This document shows positions 47,281 through 57,295 of a DNA stretch of 64,000 nt, piece by piece (the first letter of the stretch is position 1; every line of letters begins with the position of its first letter). The notes under the pieces are model-generated. The model did no database searches. It was given only the letters and a program-made list of their open reading frames with translations, and had not been told where the DNA came from. The position numbers and the translations under genes are program-made. The stretch is from Pseudogemmobacter lacusdianii (GTDB lineage Bacteria > Pseudomonadota > Alphaproteobacteria > Rhodobacterales > Rhodobacteraceae), in assembly GCF_030848395.1 (NCBI RefSeq), contig NZ_JAVDBT010000015.1, positions 1 through 64,000 on the forward strand, in the 5' to 3' direction.

Positions 47281-47991
47281 TTAGTGGTGCAGCATCTCAT
47301 GCAAAACATCATCAGCGCTGAGCGCGGCCGGGTAATAGGTCGGCCAATGCGTCAGCTCGGACAGCAAAGCTTTGCGGTCACTGCCCCAATACAGGTGGAA
47401 ATGCGAGGATTTCTCAGGCGCGATGATATGGTCTGAGAACTGAATGAAATCAGGCGCTTCCGCATCGCCTTCGGTCTTGCGGAAGATGAAGCGCACCCCG
47501 CGATTGCCCTTTTCATAGGTCAGCACCTCATAGCCATCCGAGGCATAGCTGCCGCGAGCAGCCCTATCGCCTTTGTAAAAGCTGATCTGATCGCCTTTGA
47601 TGTCGATCCGGGTGACATCGGTTTGATAGCCGGTCTCGTAATAGGCGCGGTAGGCATCCGCGCTTTTATCACCCGATTTGGCCTTATGCTGCCAAACCGG
47701 ATCCAGGGTGCCATCTTGCAACAGCGGATAGACCGATTGCCAATCGCCCTCCCAATCGCTGAGCGTGCGGTCGGCGACTTGGGCATCGTCGAAATAACCC
47801 TTGGAGATCTTTGCCTTAGCTTCGGCATTGGCCTTTGCTTCGGGCGTTTGGTCGCCTCCTGCATGGTCATGGCTGTGCGCATGGTCATGCCCATGGCTAT
47901 GGCCCTTGGTGCCCTCTTCTGCCCCGGCCGGTAGCGCCAGCGCCATGACCAAAATCCCGGCACCTGCCCATTTTGATGCGGTGATCTGCAT
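47281..47991 (-). CDS. zinT: periplasmic zinc-binding protein ZinT
   Basis: 236 aa. Signal peptide about 1-24 (ending PAGAEE), then a His-rich segment at 31-43 (HSHGHDHAHSHDH), then the ZinT/YodA domain (about 60-236) with metal-ligand candidates in HFHLYWG and the C-terminal HEMLHH. It captures zinc or cadmium in the periplasm under zinc shortage. AAGGAGTG supports ATG 47991. A Zur-box-like palindrome lies 35-56 bp before the start, which fits zinc-dependent repression. Confidence 0.94.
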   Translation of the reverse strand: MQITASKWAGAGILVMALALPAGAEEGTKGHSHGHDHAHSHDHAGGDQTPEAKANAEAKAKISKGYFDDAQVADRTLSDWEGDWQSVYPLLQDGTLDPVWQHKAKSGDKSADAYRAYYETGYQTDVTRIDIKGDQISFYKGDRAARGSYASDGYEVLTYEKGNRGVRFIFRKTEGDAEAPDFIQFSDHIIAPEKSSHFHLYWGSDRKALLSELTHWPTYYPAALSADDVLHEMLHH

Positions 47992-48025
47992 CGCTCACTC
48001 CTTTGTCACATAAAACACCAGCGCA

Positions 48026-48047
48026 GCGTTATGTTATTTCATAACGC
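48026..48047. promoter_or_regulatory. Zur box of zinT
   Basis: GCGTTATG-TTATTT-CATAACGC, perfect 8-bp arms, resembling alphaproteobacterial Zur sites (GTTATNNTATAAC-type). It is the only clear palindrome upstream of zinT. Confidence 0.65.
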
Positions 48048-48142
48048 CATGCAAGGCAGCAGTAACCGCCCATCCAGCCCCACGCAAGACTGAACTTTGC
48101 GCGGCGGCGAAGAATTGGGCCTTTAGGCGTCAGGCTTTTGCG

Positions 48143-49198
48143 TTACGAAAATCGGTTGGGACGGAACTCGGCCAGATCGGCGCTCTCCTTACCGTCGATC
48201 TCAGCCGCCAGCAGCTCAGCTGTGATCGCCGCCAAAGTGGCACCAGAATGCATCACGGCAAGCCAAAGCCCCGGCAATGCGGCGCCGATCACTGGCAGCC
48301 CATCGCCCGGCACCGGGCGATGGGCTAAGGTGACCTCGTCCCAATCACACTGAACGCCGGGCAACAGCGCGCGCAGCCGCGTCATCGCCGCATCGGCATG
48401 AAGACTGGCAAGCCCCGAGATCGTCTCGGCAGCATCGCCTTGATGGTTGGCGGCAGTTGGCATCACCAAACGGCCTGCATTGTCTTGCCTCAGCTCTCCG
48501 CCCGGTCCCCAAAGCACCAGCGGCAAAACCGGCGGCAGCGGTGGGGTTTTGAGGATCAACCCCGGTCGCGACAACATTGGCAGCGCCACGCCCACGGTCT
48601 GAAGCAGGGCCGTCGCACCTGTGCCAGCCGCCACCACCACCGCATCAGCGCCAAGCACGCCTTGCGCCGTCACGACACCCGTCACTTTGCCCTGCGTCTC
48701 AACCAAAGCATGCACCGCGATGCCGCGCCAAAGCCGCCCGCCCGAGGCGGCGATCAGCCGCTGTGCCAACTCACCCGGATCGACCGCGCCTTCCGTCGGC
48801 AGGTAAAGCGCAGTCTCGGGGCTTTGGCCAAGTTGCGGCAGAGCCGCTTTGATGCGGGTCTGATCCCATTCCTCGACCGGGTAATCCATCGCGCGCAGCT
48901 CTTTGGCAAAACGGAGCTGCTCCTCGCCTTGGCTCTCAAACCACATGCAGCCCGGCCAACGCGTTGGACTGGATGGTAAAAGCCCATCCAACCGGCGATG
49001 TGCCGCAATGCCTTCGCGTCGTAGGTGATAATGCGCCGGCGAGAGCCCGTAGCTCGCGTTGATCCAGCCAAAGCTGCGCCCCGAGGCCCCGGCCGCGATG
49101 CCTTGGCCTTCAAGAATTGTCACCTCATGGCCACGGCGGGTCAGTTGAAAGGCGATGGCTGCGCCGATTACTCCGGCGCCGATGACGAGAATCTGCAT
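48143..49198 (-). CDS. FAD-dependent amine/amino acid oxidoreductase (DAO family)
   Basis: 351-aa protein of the glycine oxidase/DadA group. FAD-binding motif VIGAGVIGAAIAFQLTRRG at the N-terminus, the ADP-ribose segment GRSFGWINASYG, and a C-terminal FAD loop PVPGDGLPVIGAALPGLWLA. Likely oxidises a D- or N-substituted amino acid; no neighbour reveals the substrate. Single gene, divergent from rluE. Confidence 0.85.
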   Translation of the reverse strand: MQILVIGAGVIGAAIAFQLTRRGHEVTILEGQGIAAGASGRSFGWINASYGLSPAHYHLRREGIAAHRRLDGLLPSSPTRWPGCMWFESQGEEQLRFAKELRAMDYPVEEWDQTRIKAALPQLGQSPETALYLPTEGAVDPGELAQRLIAASGGRLWRGIAVHALVETQGKVTGVVTAQGVLGADAVVVAAGTGATALLQTVGVALPMLSRPGLILKTPPLPPVLPLVLWGPGGELRQDNAGRLVMPTAANHQGDAAETISGLASLHADAAMTRLRALLPGVQCDWDEVTLAHRPVPGDGLPVIGAALPGLWLAVMHSGATLAAITAELLAAEIDGKESADLAEFRPNRFS

Positions 49199-49262
49199 GG
49201 CTCATTGCTGCCAGCCGCACCGCCCGCTGGCAAGATCTTTGGGAATGCGCTAGCCAAGCACA

Positions 49263-49814
49263 ATGGCCAAATTGATCCTTTTGAACAAACCCTTCGACGT
49301 GCTTTGCCAGTTCACCGACCCCGAGGGCCGGTCGACTTTGGCCGATTTCGTGCCCGATCGCGGGGTTTATCCGGCAGGGCGGCTGGACCGCGATTCCGAA
49401 GGTTTGGTGGTGCTGACCGATGACGGGCGGCTGCAGGCGCGGATCTCGGACCCCAAGCATAAGCTGGCCAAAGTGTATCTGGCGCAGGTCGAGGGCGTGG
49501 TCAATGACACGGCTTTGGCGGCTTTGCGCGAGGGTGTGATGCTGAAGGACGGCATGACCTTGCCCGCCAAAGCGCGCGCGATTGAAGCGCCGGACTGGCT
49601 GTGGCCACGGGTTCCACCGGTGCGTGAGCGCAAGACTGTGCCCGATGGGTGGATCGAGATCACCCTGCGTGAGGGGCGCAATCGGCAGGTGCGGCGGATG
49701 TGTGCCGCCGTTGGCCTGCCCTGCCTGCGGCTGATCCGCTGGTCGGTTGGCGATTGGACGATCGACGGGCTAGGCTTGGGCGAAAGCCGGGCGGTTCCGG
49801 CGCGTCTGGGCTGA
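49263..49814 (+). CDS. rluE: 23S rRNA pseudouridine synthase, RluE family
   Basis: 183 aa, RsuA/RluE type without the N-terminal S4 domain, as in RluE. The catalytic Asp is D42 in [10 protein letters not shown]; the motif [10 protein letters not shown] is near residue 139. RluE modifies uridine 2457 in E. coli 23S rRNA (family knowledge). Confidence 0.9.
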   Translation: MAKLILLNKPFDVLCQFTDPEGRSTLADFVPDRGVYPAGRLDRDSEGLVVLTDDGRLQARISDPKHKLAKVYLAQVEGVVNDTALAALREGVMLKDGMTLPAKARAIEAPDWLWPRVPPVRERKTVPDGWIEITLREGRNRQVRRMCAAVGLPCLRLIRWSVGDWTIDGLGLGESRAVPARLG

Positions 49815-49839
49815 GGTCTTCGCGTCTTAGCCGGTCACT

Positions 49840-49889
49840 GGGCGCGCGCCCTCCACCCCCTAAGGATACTTTCGCTCGGAACGAGATGG
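49840..49889. repeat. dispersed intergenic repeat, divergent copy C
   Basis: GGGCGCGCGCCC palindrome followed by TCCACCCCCTAAGGATACTTT and CGGAACGAGATGG. It follows the same plan (hairpin, CACCCCC, AGTATTT-like, AAGATGA-like) as copies A and B, with more differences. Confidence 0.45.
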
Positions 49890-49971
49890 CAAAGCTGACG
49901 CAGCTTTGGCAACTTGTACCCCGCACATTTGTGCCGTGGCCTATGGGTTTGGAGGCGGCTATGCTTCGCGC

Positions 49972-50883
49972 ATGACACGACAAGACATCCCCCCCTACGG
50001 TTCCGGCGACAGCCGTGCCGGATTTCTTTATGCGCTGGCGGCCTATCTCTTTTGGGGCGTTTTACCGCTTTATATGAAAGCCCTAGCCCATATCCCGGCG
50101 GTTGAGGTGGTGGCGCATCGCATCATCTGGTCGGTGCCGGTTGCAGTATTGGTGCTTTACTGGCTGGGCCGCACCCGCGATCTGCGTGATGCCTTGCGCA
50201 ATCCGCGCATGCTGGCGATGGCTGGGCTGACGGCGGCTTTGGTCTCGGTCAATTGGGGCATTTATGTTTGGGCGATCGGCGCGGGCCGGGCGCTGGATGC
50301 GGCCTTGGGCTATTACATCAACCCGCTCTTCTCGATCCTTCTGGGCTCGATGCTCTTGGGCGAGCGGCTGCGCGGCATTCAATGGCTGGCGATCCTGTTC
50401 GCCACAATCGCGGTGACGCTGTTGACTTGGGAGACCGGCAGCCTGCCATTGGCGGCTTTGGGGATGATGCTGACTTGGGGCTTTTACGCCTATTTCAAGC
50501 GTCGACTGCCGATCGGCCCCAATCAGGGCTTCGCGCTGGAGGTCATTCTGCTTTTGCCCTTTGGCCTTGGCTACGTTCTGTGGCTGGCACTGAGCGGACA
50601 GAACCATTTTGCCGTGGGCGTGCCTTCGGACACTTGGCTTTTGGTGGGTTGCGGATTGGTCACTGCGGTGCCGCTGATGATTTACGCCAATGGGGCCAAG
50701 CGTTTGCGGCTCTCAACGATCGCGATCATGCAATATATCGCGCCGACAATGATCTTCCTGACAGCCGTTTTCGTCTTTGGTGAGCCGTTCAGCCAAACGA
50801 AATTGGTGGCCTTTGGCTTCATCTGGTCGGCGCTGATCGTCTATTCTTGGTCGATCCTGCGCCAAGCGCGGCGTCAGCCCTGA
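49972..50883 (+). CDS. rarD: RarD family EamA transporter
   Basis: 303-aa membrane protein with ten helices, matching RarD ([22 protein letters not shown] near the start, [13 protein letters not shown]). RarD proteins are named for a chloramphenicol phenotype; the true substrate is unknown. ATG 49972 gives the family N-terminus. The end overlaps the convergent anmK end by ten bases. Confidence 0.9.
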   Translation: MTRQDIPPYGSGDSRAGFLYALAAYLFWGVLPLYMKALAHIPAVEVVAHRIIWSVPVAVLVLYWLGRTRDLRDALRNPRMLAMAGLTAALVSVNWGIYVWAIGAGRALDAALGYYINPLFSILLGSMLLGERLRGIQWLAILFATIAVTLLTWETGSLPLAALGMMLTWGFYAYFKRRLPIGPNQGFALEVILLLPFGLGYVLWLALSGQNHFAVGVPSDTWLLVGCGLVTAVPLMIYANGAKRLRLSTIAIMQYIAPTMIFLTAVFVFGEPFSQTKLVAFGFIWSALIVYSWSILRQARRQP

Positions 50884-52007
50884 TCTGCGGCGGCATCGGG
50901 GCGGCTGATCTGGCCGCCTCCCACCGCCGCCGGAACGCCGGTGGTGCTGGGGCAAGAGGTCGCCATGCCGCGCATCACCCGCACCGCAAGGAAGGCGAAG
51001 GCTTGCGCTTCCAGCATATCGCCGTCGAGGCCCGCTGCCTCGACCGGTTCGACCGTTGCGCGGAGCTGGCGGCTCAAGTGACGCATCAGCGTGGCGTTGT
51101 GCCGTCCGCCGCCGGTGACGAGAAGGCGCGAGATCTCTTGCGGGAAATGCTCGGCCCCTTTGACGACTGCGGCAGCGGCAGCAGCGGTGAGCGTGGCCAG
51201 TGCCATTTCAGTCGAGAGCGGTTTCACCGCCTGCACCAGTGCCACAAAGTCATTACGGTCCAAGGACTTCGGCGGGACTTTGAAGAAATAGGGATGCTGT
51301 AAGAAGCGATCGAGGACAGCCTTCTTAACCCGACCTTTGGCGGCAAGCTGGCCGCCTTCATCGCAGTCTTTGCCCAGCCGGGCCCGCATCAGGTCATTCA
51401 TCGGCGCATTGGCGGGGCCGGTGTCAAAGGCCAAAAGCGCGCCCTCAACTTCTGGAGCGGGTTGGTTTGGGTCCACCCATGTTAGATTGCCAACCCCGCC
51501 AAGGTTGAGGAAGGCCAAAGGCTCGGTCGCGCCGATGTGTTTGGCGAGCGCGAAATGGAAGAAGGGGGCCAAAGGCGCGCCCTGCCCGCCCAAAGCCACG
51601 TCAGAGCTGCGAAAATCCCAAACCACCGGCAGGCCAAGCACCTGCGCCAGCAAGGTGCCGTTGCCTGCCTGATGCGTGCCGCGCCCGGCCGGATCATGCG
51701 CAAGGGTCTGGCCGTGAAAGCCCACGACATCGACGCCGGAGAAGCGCGACAAAAGCTCGGCATGGGCGGTCTCCACCACCTCGGCGGCCTCAGCCACGCC
51801 GGGCTCACCGGGCCATTTGCCCAAAGCGGCGCGCAGCACCGACTTCTCAGCCGCGCTATAGGGGCGGTAGGCTGAGGGGCCGAATTCCTGCACCGAATGG
51901 CCATCGGTCAGCACCATCGCCGCGTCAACGCCGTCCAAAGACGTGCCCGACATCGCGCCAAGCGCCCAAACCGGCGCTTCTGCGCCCTTCGCCATCTTCC
52001 CCTTCAT
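50874..52007 (-). CDS. anmK: anhydro-N-acetylmuramic acid kinase
   Basis: 377 aa. Phosphorylates and opens 1,6-anhydro-MurNAc to MurNAc-6-phosphate in cell-wall recycling. ATP-binding signature [14 protein letters not shown] at the N-terminus, [11 protein letters not shown] near 95 and [10 protein letters not shown] near 170; [10 protein letters not shown] near 295. Start at ATG 52007; a second ATG four codons later also has a ribosome site. Divergent from tyrS with a 45-bp gap. Confidence 0.94.
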   Translation of the reverse strand: MKGKMAKGAEAPVWALGAMSGTSLDGVDAAMVLTDGHSVQEFGPSAYRPYSAAEKSVLRAALGKWPGEPGVAEAAEVVETAHAELLSRFSGVDVVGFHGQTLAHDPAGRGTHQAGNGTLLAQVLGLPVVWDFRSSDVALGGQGAPLAPFFHFALAKHIGATEPLAFLNLGGVGNLTWVDPNQPAPEVEGALLAFDTGPANAPMNDLMRARLGKDCDEGGQLAAKGRVKKAVLDRFLQHPYFFKVPPKSLDRNDFVALVQAVKPLSTEMALATLTAAAAAAVVKGAEHFPQEISRLLVTGGGRHNATLMRHLSRQLRATVEPVEAAGLDGDMLEAQAFAFLAVRVMRGMATSCPSTTGVPAAVGGGQISRPDAAADQG

Positions 52008-52052
52008 GCCCCGCCCCGTTATACCCTGCGCACCTTAAAGCACGGGCAAGCT

Positions 52053-53303
52053 ATGACCTACCATCCGAAATCTGACTTTATGCGCGTGATGTTCGAGCGC
52101 GGCTTCGTGGCCGATTGCACGGATTATCAAGCGTTGGACGAAGCTTTGGTGAAAGGGGTCGTGCCCGCCTATATCGGCTATGACGCCACGGCGGCGTCTT
52201 TGCACGTCGGTCACCTGATGAACATCATGGTGCTGCGCTGGCTGCAAAAGACCGGCCATAAGCCGATCACCTTGATGGGCGGCGGCACCACCAAAGTGGG
52301 CGATCCGTCGTTCCGCAGCGAAGAGCGTCCTTTGCTGACGCCGGAGAAGATTGACGAGAATATCGCGGGCTTGGGCAAGGTCTTTGCGCGGTATTTGAGC
52401 TATGGCGACGGGCCGACCGATGCCATCATGCTCAACAATGCCGAATGGCTGGATAACCTGAACTACCTTGAGTTCTTGCGCGATATTGGTCGGCACTTCT
52501 CGGTCAACCGGATGCTGTCGTTTGAATCTGTGAAGTCGCGGCTGGATCGTGAGCAATCGCTGAGCTTCCTTGAGTTCAACTACATGATCCTGCAAGCCTA
52601 TGATTTCCTTGAGATCAATCGCCGCTATGGTTGCTTGCTTCAAATGGGTGGCTCGGACCAATGGGGCAATATCGTCAACGGCGTCGACCTGACGCGCCGG
52701 GTGATCGATAAAGAGATCTACGGGCTGACCACGCCGCTTTTGACCACTTCGGACGGCAAAAAGATGGGCAAATCTGCCAATGGCGCGGTTTGGCTGAACG
52801 GCGATATGCTAAGCCCTTATGAGTTCTGGCAGTTCTGGCGCAACACCACCGATGCGGATGTGGGCAAGTTCCTGAAGATCTTCACCGAGCTGCCGGTGGA
52901 GGAATGCGACCGTCTGGGCGCACTGCAAGGCTCGGAAATCAACGAAGCCAAGGTGCTCTTGGCCAATCTTGCAACCGCGCTTTTGCATGGGGAAGAGGCG
53001 GCAAAAGCGGCCGAAGCCACCGCGCGCGAAGTCTTTGAGAAAGGCGGGATTGGCGGCGAATTGCCGACCGTGACCGTCTCGGCTGAAGAGTTGGCCGAAG
53101 GGCTGGGCATCGTGCAGTTGATGGTGAAGGCAGGGCTTGCAGGCTCGGGCAAGGATGCCAAACGGCTGATCGGCGAAGGCGGTTTGCGGGTCAATGATGA
53201 GTTGATGAGTGATTCCTCGCGCCGCTATGGTGCGGGCGATCTGGCCGAGCCTTTGAAGCTGACCGCAGGCAAAAAGCGCCATGCATTGGTGGTCTTGGGC
53301 TAA
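52053..53303 (+). CDS. tyrS: tyrosyl-tRNA synthetase
   Basis: 416 aa class I synthetase. The HIGH-type motif is HVGH near residue 51, tyrosine-binding [14 protein letters not shown] near 197, the KMSKS-type motif KKMGKS near 233 and the C-terminal S4 RNA-binding domain (about 345-410). A strong terminator follows. Confidence 0.97.
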   Translation: MTYHPKSDFMRVMFERGFVADCTDYQALDEALVKGVVPAYIGYDATAASLHVGHLMNIMVLRWLQKTGHKPITLMGGGTTKVGDPSFRSEERPLLTPEKIDENIAGLGKVFARYLSYGDGPTDAIMLNNAEWLDNLNYLEFLRDIGRHFSVNRMLSFESVKSRLDREQSLSFLEFNYMILQAYDFLEINRRYGCLLQMGGSDQWGNIVNGVDLTRRVIDKEIYGLTTPLLTTSDGKKMGKSANGAVWLNGDMLSPYEFWQFWRNTTDADVGKFLKIFTELPVEECDRLGALQGSEINEAKVLLANLATALLHGEEAAKAAEATAREVFEKGGIGGELPTVTVSAEELAEGLGIVQLMVKAGLAGSGKDAKRLIGEGGLRVNDELMSDSSRRYGAGDLAEPLKLTAGKKRHALVVLG

Positions 53304-53311
53304 ATCAAGCG

Positions 53312-53350
53312 CCGCCGCGAGGGGAACCTTTTCCCCTCGCGGCGGGTTTT
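53312..53350 (+). terminator. terminator of tyrS
   Basis: Perfect 15-bp stem CCGCCGCGAGGGGAA with its complement around a CCTT loop, followed by GTTTT. Confidence 0.92.
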
Positions 53351-53378
53351 CATCGCGTAACTCGTTGGAGATTGTGCG

Positions 53379-53873
53379 ATGTCGAGCCCGGAAGATCTGA
53401 AGAATAAGTTTTGGAAAACGCTGAAGTCGGACCGCACGGTGATGCTGGGCGTGACCGAGATCGATGACGGCCAAGGCCGCCCGATGACCGCTTTGGTCGA
53501 AGAAAATGCCGATGGCGAGTTGGACGGGCCGATCTGGTTCTTTTCAAGCACCGACAACCATCTGGTGCAGGCCGGTGGCGGCACGGCGGTGGTGTCTTTT
53601 GCCGCGAAAAACCACAGCCTTTTTGCAGCGATCCGCGGCGATATCGTGGTCGACACCAACCGCGCCGTGGTCGAGCGGCTGTGGAACCCCTTTGTCGCGG
53701 CTTGGTATCCGGGCGGAAAGGATGACCCCAAGCTTGCCATGCTGCGGCTGGAGCCGGAAACGGCGGAGATTTGGGAGAATGAGTATTCGTTGCTCGCCGG
53801 GATCAAGGCGCTTTTCGGCCGCGATCCGCGCGACGATTACAGCGCCAAACAAGCCGAAGTGAAGCTCGACTAA
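53379..53873 (+). CDS. general stress protein 26-like (pyridoxamine-phosphate oxidase fold)
   Basis: 164 aa of the split-barrel flavin-binding family. Typical blocks: IWFFSSTDNHLVQAGGGTAVVSF and VERLWNPFVAAWYPGGKDDP. Probably binds FMN or a related flavin; physiological role unknown. It is flanked by terminators on both sides, so it is a single-gene unit. Confidence 0.85.
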   Translation: MSSPEDLKNKFWKTLKSDRTVMLGVTEIDDGQGRPMTALVEENADGELDGPIWFFSSTDNHLVQAGGGTAVVSFAAKNHSLFAAIRGDIVVDTNRAVVERLWNPFVAAWYPGGKDDPKLAMLRLEPETAEIWENEYSLLAGIKALFGRDPRDDYSAKQAEVKLD

Positions 53874-53887
53874 GGCTTCGCCTAAGG

Positions 53888-53913
53888 AAAAGGGGCCCCG
53901 CGGGGCCCCTTTT
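53888..53913. terminator. bidirectional terminator
   Basis: Perfect 12-bp stem AAAAGGGGCCCC-GC-GGGGCCCCTTTT between convergent genes; the T run on each strand serves the gene running into it. Confidence 0.9.
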
Positions 53914-53916
53914 GCG

Positions 53917-54468
53917 TCACTCTTGCACGGTCACTTTTTGCATCACATCCGGTGTGGCCGGCGGCTCACCCCGGGTGATGGCATCGACCACATCCATGCC
54001 CGCAACCACATGACCGACAACGGTATATTGCCCGTCAAGGAAGGTGCCCGGCGCGAACATGATGAAGAACTGGCTGTTGGCCGAGTTCGGATCTTGGCTG
54101 CGCGCCATGCCCACGATGCCGCGCTGGAACGAGACATTCGAGAATTCGGCCGGCAGGTCCGACTTCGACGAGCCGCCCATGCCTGCGCGCGAGGTATCGC
54201 CCGAGGCTTTGCCGAATTCGACATCGCCGGTCTGCGCCATGAAGCCGTCGATCACGCGGTGGAAGACCACCCCGTCATAAGCGCCTTCTTTGGCCAGAGC
54301 CACGATCTGCTCGACATGCTTCGGGGCGTATTCGGGCAGAAGGTCAATGACCACCTGACCATTGGCGCCGCCGGTGACATCGATCACCAGATTGGGGCCC
54401 GCGCCATCCTCTTGCGCCAAGGCCGGCGAGGCCATCAGCGCGGTGGCGAGCAAAAGCTTACGCAACAT
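53917..54468 (-). CDS. ppiA: periplasmic cyclophilin-type peptidyl-prolyl isomerase
   Basis: 183 aa. Signal peptide MLRKLLLATALMASPALAQ, then a compact cyclophilin domain with FHRVIDGFMAQTGD and GIVGMARSQDPNSANSQFF. Catalyses proline isomerisation during folding of exported proteins. Start overlaps the end of the cytoplasmic paralogue by 11 bp. Confidence 0.93.
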   Translation of the reverse strand: MLRKLLLATALMASPALAQEDGAGPNLVIDVTGGANGQVVIDLLPEYAPKHVEQIVALAKEGAYDGVVFHRVIDGFMAQTGDVEFGKASGDTSRAGMGGSSKSDLPAEFSNVSFQRGIVGMARSQDPNSANSQFFIMFAPGTFLDGQYTVVGHVVAGMDVVDAITRGEPPATPDVMQKVTVQE

Positions 54469-54970
54469 CTGCGGCCACCCGGACGGTGATCATGCGGTCA
54501 GGATTCGCCGGCGGCTCACCCCGGGTGATTTTGTCAACGAATTCCATGCCCGAGATGACTTGGCCGTAAACGGTGTATTGGCCGTTCAGGAAGTTGTTGT
54601 CACCGAAGTTGATGAAGAACTGGCTGTTGGCCGAGTTCGGGTTTTGCGAACGTGCCGCGCCCAAAGAGCCACGCGCATGCGGGACTTTCGAGAATTCTGC
54701 CGGCAGATCGGGGTATTGCGAGCCACCCGTGCCCGCGCGGCGCGGATTGTAATTCGGGCTGTCCATATTGGCGTTTTCAACGTCGCCGGTCTGGGCCATG
54801 AAGCCATCGATCACGCGGTGGAAAGCGACGCCATCATAGGCCTTGTCGCGAGCCAGTTGCTTCATCCGCTCGACATGTTTCGGGGCGACGTCGGGCAGAA
54901 GCTGGATCACCACCTCGCCATCTTTCAGCGTCAGGATGATGGTGTTTTCGGGATCTTTGATCTCGGCCAT
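54458..54970 (-). CDS. ppiB: cytoplasmic cyclophilin-type peptidyl-prolyl isomerase
   Basis: 170 aa without a signal peptide. Same signature as the downstream paralogue: FHRVIDGFMAQTGD and LGAARSQNPNSANSQFFIN. ATG 54970, with TGGAG before it, gives the family start AEIKDPENTIIL. The pair ppiB-ppiA is a tandem duplication with split location. Confidence 0.94.
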   Translation of the reverse strand: MAEIKDPENTIILTLKDGEVVIQLLPDVAPKHVERMKQLARDKAYDGVAFHRVIDGFMAQTGDVENANMDSPNYNPRRAGTGGSQYPDLPAEFSKVPHARGSLGAARSQNPNSANSQFFINFGDNNFLNGQYTVYGQVISGMEFVDKITRGEPPANPDRMITVRVAADVA

Positions 54971-55109
54971 TTGCGGGTTCTCCAGTTGTAGATTGCGCGG
55001 AAACCTAGCGATGGAGACGGCTAAGGGAAAGGGCAAAAGCCTGTGATTGGTTGACGTCAGCGGGCCGCTGCTTCAAACCTTGCGCCAATACCGAAATGGA
55101 GATGCGACA

Positions 55110-56300
55110 ATGGCCTGGAACACGCTGGAAGATATCGCTTTGGCAGGCAAGACGGTGCTGGTGCGCGTCGATATTAACGTACCGATGGAGGGCGAGAGCG
55201 TCACCGACACCACGCGGATCGATAAGATCAAGCCGACGGTCGAGGCGATCATTGCCTGCGGTGGCAAGGTGGTGCTTTTGGCGCATTTCGACCGCCCCAA
55301 GGGGAAGGTTGTGCCGGAAATGAGCCTGTCGCGGGTGGCACCAGCCGTCGCAGCCAGCCTTGGCCGCAAGGTGATTTTCGGCGCAGATTGCATCGGCGCA
55401 CCGGCGCAAGAGGCGATTGCCAAGGCTGCGCAGGGCGAGGTCGTGCTGTTGGAAAACACCCGTTTCCATGCCGGGGAAGAGAAGAACGATCCGGAATTTG
55501 CCAAGGAATTGGCCGCTTTGGGCGATGTCTATGTGAATGACGCCTTCTCGGCGGCGCACCGCGCCCATGCCTCGACCGAAGCCCTGGCGCGGCTTTTGCC
55601 CAATGCCGCTGGTCGGTTGATGGAGGCCGAGTTGAAGGCGCTGGACGCCGCCCTTGGCGCCCCTGCCCGCCCGGTGATCGCCGTGGTTGGCGGCGCCAAG
55701 GTTTCGACCAAGCTTGAGCTTCTGGGCAATCTGGTGGGCCGGGTGGACCATCTGGCGATCGGTGGCGGCATGGCCAATACTTTCCTTGTTGCCCAAGGGG
55801 TTGAGGTTGGCAAATCCTTGGCCGAGCGCGATATGGCCGACACCGCCCGCGCCATCTTGGACAAGGCGAAAGCCTCCGGTTGCCAGATCCATCTGCCGGT
55901 CGATGTGGTGGTGGCACGCGAGCTCAAAGCCGGTGCTGCGGCCGAGACGGTGGTCGCCAGCGCCTGCCCGGCGGATGCGATGATTCTCGACGCGGGTCCC
56001 GAGACGGTGGCGCGTCTAAAAGCGATCATGGGCCAATGTGCCACTTTGCTTTGGAACGGCCCCTTGGGCGCCTTTGAAATCCCGCCCTTTGACCTTGCCA
56101 CCAATGCCGCCGCAGCCGAAGCCGCGCGGCAGACGCGCGAGGGCAAGCTGATCTCGGTCGCGGGCGGCGGTGATACGGTTGCGGCGCTGAATGGCGCGGG
56201 TGCGGCGGAAGATTTCACCTTTATCTCCACCGCGGGCGGCGCTTTTCTTGAGTGGATGGAGGGCAAAGAGCTGCCCGGCGTAAAAGCCTTGCAGAGTTGA
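55110..56300 (+). CDS. pgk: phosphoglycerate kinase
   Basis: 396 aa. Transfers phosphate from 1,3-bisphosphoglycerate to ADP. Blocks: [13 protein letters not shown] near 18, AHFDRPKGK near 59, [16 protein letters not shown] near 111, [16 protein letters not shown] near 195 and the nucleotide loop [10 protein letters not shown] near 354. ATG 55110 has TGGAG before it. About 100 bp before fda, the same pathway. Confidence 0.97.
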   Translation: MAWNTLEDIALAGKTVLVRVDINVPMEGESVTDTTRIDKIKPTVEAIIACGGKVVLLAHFDRPKGKVVPEMSLSRVAPAVAASLGRKVIFGADCIGAPAQEAIAKAAQGEVVLLENTRFHAGEEKNDPEFAKELAALGDVYVNDAFSAAHRAHASTEALARLLPNAAGRLMEAELKALDAALGAPARPVIAVVGGAKVSTKLELLGNLVGRVDHLAIGGGMANTFLVAQGVEVGKSLAERDMADTARAILDKAKASGCQIHLPVDVVVARELKAGAAAETVVASACPADAMILDAGPETVARLKAIMGQCATLLWNGPLGAFEIPPFDLATNAAAAEAARQTREGKLISVAGGGDTVAALNGAGAAEDFTFISTAGGAFLEWMEGKELPGVKALQS

Positions 56301-56397
56301 GCAAATCTCGCGCATCCTGTTAGCGCAAGCGTGATTGCGAGACTGCATATTCGGGTCTATGCGAAGGCAAATCAGTCCAATTAAGACAAGGTGCGCC

Positions 56398-57291
56398 ATG
56401 GCCAATGCCGAGATGACCAAACAGATCGCCGAAGGACAGGGCTTCATTGCGGCCCTGGACCAATCCGGTGGCTCGACCCCTAAGGCATTGAAACAATACG
56501 GCATCGAAGAAGGTGCCTGGTCGGATGAGAGCGGCATGTTCGATCTCATCCACGCGATGCGCGCGCGGATCATCAAATCCCCGGCCTTTGCTGGTGAGCG
56601 GGTCGTGGGCGCGATCCTTTTTGAGCAAACCATGGACCGCGAGATCGACGGCATTCCGACCGCGACCTATCTTTGGGACAAGCGCCATGTGGTGCCTTTC
56701 CTCAAGATTGACAAAGGCTTGGACGCCGAAGTGAATGGATGCCAGCTGATGAAGCCGATGCCCGAGCTGGACGCTTTGCTGGCCCGCGCGGCCAAGGCTG
56801 GCATCTATGGCACCAAGGAACGCTCGGTGATCTCAGCGGCGAATGAGGCTGGCATTCAGGCCGTGGTGGACCAGCAATTCGCCATTGGCGCGCAGGTCAC
56901 CGCACATGGGTTGATGCCGATCTTGGAGCCAGAAGTCACCATCTCGATCGCCGATAAGGCCGAGGCTGAGGCGATCCTGCGCACGGCTTTGCTGAAGGGT
57001 CTCGACGCTTTGCCCGAGGGCCAAAAGGTGATGCTGAAGCTGTCGCTGCCGACCGTTGACAACTTCTACGCGCCTTTGGTTGACCACCCTAAGTGCTTGA
57101 AAGTTGTGGCTTTGTCGGGCGGCCATTCGCGTGAGGCGGCCAATGCGATCTTGGCGCGCAACCGCGGGATCATCGCCAGCTTCAGCCGCGCTTTGAGCGA
57201 AGGGCTCTCGGCGCAACAGTCGGACGCCGAATTCGATGGCATGCTGGAAGGCGCAATTGCGTCGATCCACGCCGCCTCGGTCGCGGGTTAA
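56398..57291 (+). CDS. fda: fructose-bisphosphate aldolase class I
   Basis: 297 aa Schiff-base aldolase. The probable imine-forming Lys is K214 in VMLKLSLPT; ALDQSGGSTPKAL near 19 and ILEPEVTI near 175 are class I landmarks. Splits fructose-1,6-bisphosphate to triose phosphates. ATG 56398 matches the family start. Follows pgk on the same strand with 97 bp between. Confidence 0.95.
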   Translation: MANAEMTKQIAEGQGFIAALDQSGGSTPKALKQYGIEEGAWSDESGMFDLIHAMRARIIKSPAFAGERVVGAILFEQTMDREIDGIPTATYLWDKRHVVPFLKIDKGLDAEVNGCQLMKPMPELDALLARAAKAGIYGTKERSVISAANEAGIQAVVDQQFAIGAQVTAHGLMPILEPEVTISIADKAEAEAILRTALLKGLDALPEGQKVMLKLSLPTVDNFYAPLVDHPKCLKVVALSGGHSREAANAILARNRGIIASFSRALSEGLSAQQSDAEFDGMLEGAIASIHAASVAG

Positions 57292-57295
57292 GCCC

